A stretch of DNA of 7,155 nucleotides from Rhodospirillales bacterium (GTDB lineage: Bacteria > Pseudomonadota > Alphaproteobacteria > Acetobacterales > Acetobacteraceae), in assembly GCA_018971905.1 (NCBI GenBank), contig JAGWZS010000091.1, forward strand, positions 1 through 7,155. Reading direction: 5' to 3'. Positions 6,602 through 7,155 of the stretch are shown here, piece after piece. Each line of letters opens with the position of its first letter. The first letter of the stretch is position 1. The position numbers and the translations under genes are program-made. The notes under the pieces are model-generated. The model was not told where the DNA came from. It worked only from the letters and a program-made list of their open reading frames with translations, and did no database searches.

Positions 6602-7155
6602 CTCTGCTCTCCGGAGAGGCTCTTCAACCGTTCAAAAACTGCCAAGGCCGTACCTTCATCAATCGCCCTCGCCGCCAGGGCCGCACCCTGCGGCAGCGCA
6701 TCCGCCCGCCCGGCCACCACCAGGGCCGCGGCAGCGTTCAACAGCACCGTGTCACGGTAGGCCCCCGCCGTGCCACGTAGCAGGGCCAGCAGGGCAGCGG
6801 CATTATAGGGCGCATCCCCGCCTTGCAGCGCCGCCGCGGGCGCGGCGGTCAGCCCGGCATCCGCCGCGCACACCGTGAAGGATTTAATCTCGCCGCCAGC
6901 CAGCGCCACCACCTGGTTCTCACCGTCCAGCACCAGCTCGTCCATACCACCGCCATGCACCACCCAGGCGGCTTGCGTGCCAAGGTGGCGCAGCGTTTCC
7001 GCTACGGGGCGCGCCCAGGCCGGGTCATACACCCCCATCAGCTGGCGTTTCACTCCGGCGGGGTTCGCCATAGGGCCCGTGAGGTTGAAGATTGTACGCG
7101 TACCAAGCTCCACCCGCACCGGAGCCGCATGGCGCAGGGCCGGGTGGTGGCGGGG
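6598..7155 (-). CDS. trpD: TrpD, anthranilate phosphoribosyltransferase (C-terminal half, 5' partial)
   Basis: The frame is open to the window edge and gives 185 residues of a family usually about 340 long, so the N-terminal half is outside. The enzyme joins anthranilate to phosphoribosyl pyrophosphate, the step before PRA isomerase and TrpC. The first visible residues, PRHHPALRHAAPVRVELGTR, and the following TIFNLTGPMANPA are the conserved TrpD core that contacts anthranilate and closes the active site. VVHGGGMDELVLDGEN further on matches the HG.G.DE signature, and the end (ALVVAGRADALPQGAALA) is a typical TrpD C-terminus. A GTG at 7117-7119 must not be taken as the start, because homology continues upstream to the window edge. 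The stop overlaps trpC by 4 nt. Confidence 0.96.
   Translation of the reverse strand, partial: PRHHPALRHAAPVRVELGTRTIFNLTGPMANPAGVKRQLMGVYDPAWARPVAETLRHLGTQAAWVVHGGGMDELVLDGENQVVALAGGEIKSFTVCAADAGLTAAPAAALQGGDAPYNAAALLALLRGTAGAYRDTVLLNAAAALVVAGRADALPQGAALAARAIDEGTALAVFERLKSLSGEQR
6607..6612 (-). promoter_or_regulatory. Ribosome binding site of trpC inside the trpD 3' end
   Basis: GGAGAG on the - strand lies 5 nt before ATG 6599-6601 and 11 nt before the in-frame ATG at 6593-6595. Either could be used. Confidence 0.55.

Larger units (their letters stand above)
4138..7155 (-). other. trpD-trpC-moaC-moeA operon (3' part), three ATGA junctions
   Basis: Four co-directional genes are joined by stop/start overlaps of exactly 4 nt at 6598-6601, 5798-5801 and 5331-5334. 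This arrangement implies one transcript and coupled translation. The promoter and the likely upstream trp genes lie beyond the right edge. No intrinsic terminator is visible after moeA, so readthrough into lexA is possible. Confidence 0.85.

Noticed and set aside
6598..7119. trpD starting at the GTG 7117-7119
   Set aside because: The conserved TrpD segment RHHPALRHAAPV continues upstream of it to the window edge, so the gene is truncated by the window rather than starting here.

Overview
The window reads as an ordinary, gene-dense chromosomal segment of a GC-rich alphaproteobacterium. Two signs support this: the gene order trpD-trpC-moaC-moeA-lexA, familiar from that class, and a GTTC-N7-GTTC LexA operator, the alphaproteobacterial SOS box type. 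An acetic-acid-bacteria-like (Acetobacteraceae / Rhodospirillales) member is a reasonable guess, but the family is inference. I see no mobile element, CRISPR array, tRNA, rRNA or sign of recent transfer.

Left part (1-1553). The 3' half of an LplT-like major-facilitator gene runs into the window on the + strand. It ends inside a 15-bp perfect inverted repeat with flanking A and T tracts, which serves as a bidirectional terminator shared with the convergent gene. That gene, on the - strand, encodes a 217-residue protein with two cold-shock domains joined by a Gly/Arg/Pro-rich linker. A 241-bp divergent intergenic region follows, with a candidate csp promoter, a leader hairpin and an AT-rich patch that may serve the opposite gene.

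Middle (1554-4137). A DEAD-box RNA helicase with a DbpA-type RNA-binding domain and a basic tail is encoded on the + strand. It ends one base before the end of lexA, which lies on the - strand. lexA has its own promoter, and the SOS box overlaps the -10 element and spacer. The pairing of a cold-shock protein with a divergent RNA helicase suggests shared use in RNA remodelling.

Right part (4138-7155), all on the - strand and transcribed toward lexA: trpD (5' truncated by the window edge), trpC, moaC and moeA. Each neighbouring pair overlaps by the 4-nt ATGA stop/start arrangement, so the four look like one translationally coupled operon. It joins two steps of tryptophan synthesis (anthranilate to indole-glycerol phosphate) with two steps of molybdenum cofactor synthesis (cyclic pyranopterin formation and molybdate insertion). 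lexA follows after 84 nt and can be read both from the operon and from its own SOS promoter.

I found no clearly undescribed biological system. The points most worth a second look are regulatory: the SOS operator/promoter, the triple ATGA coupling, the terminator-less 1-nt convergence of the helicase gene and lexA, and the csp/helicase divergent region.
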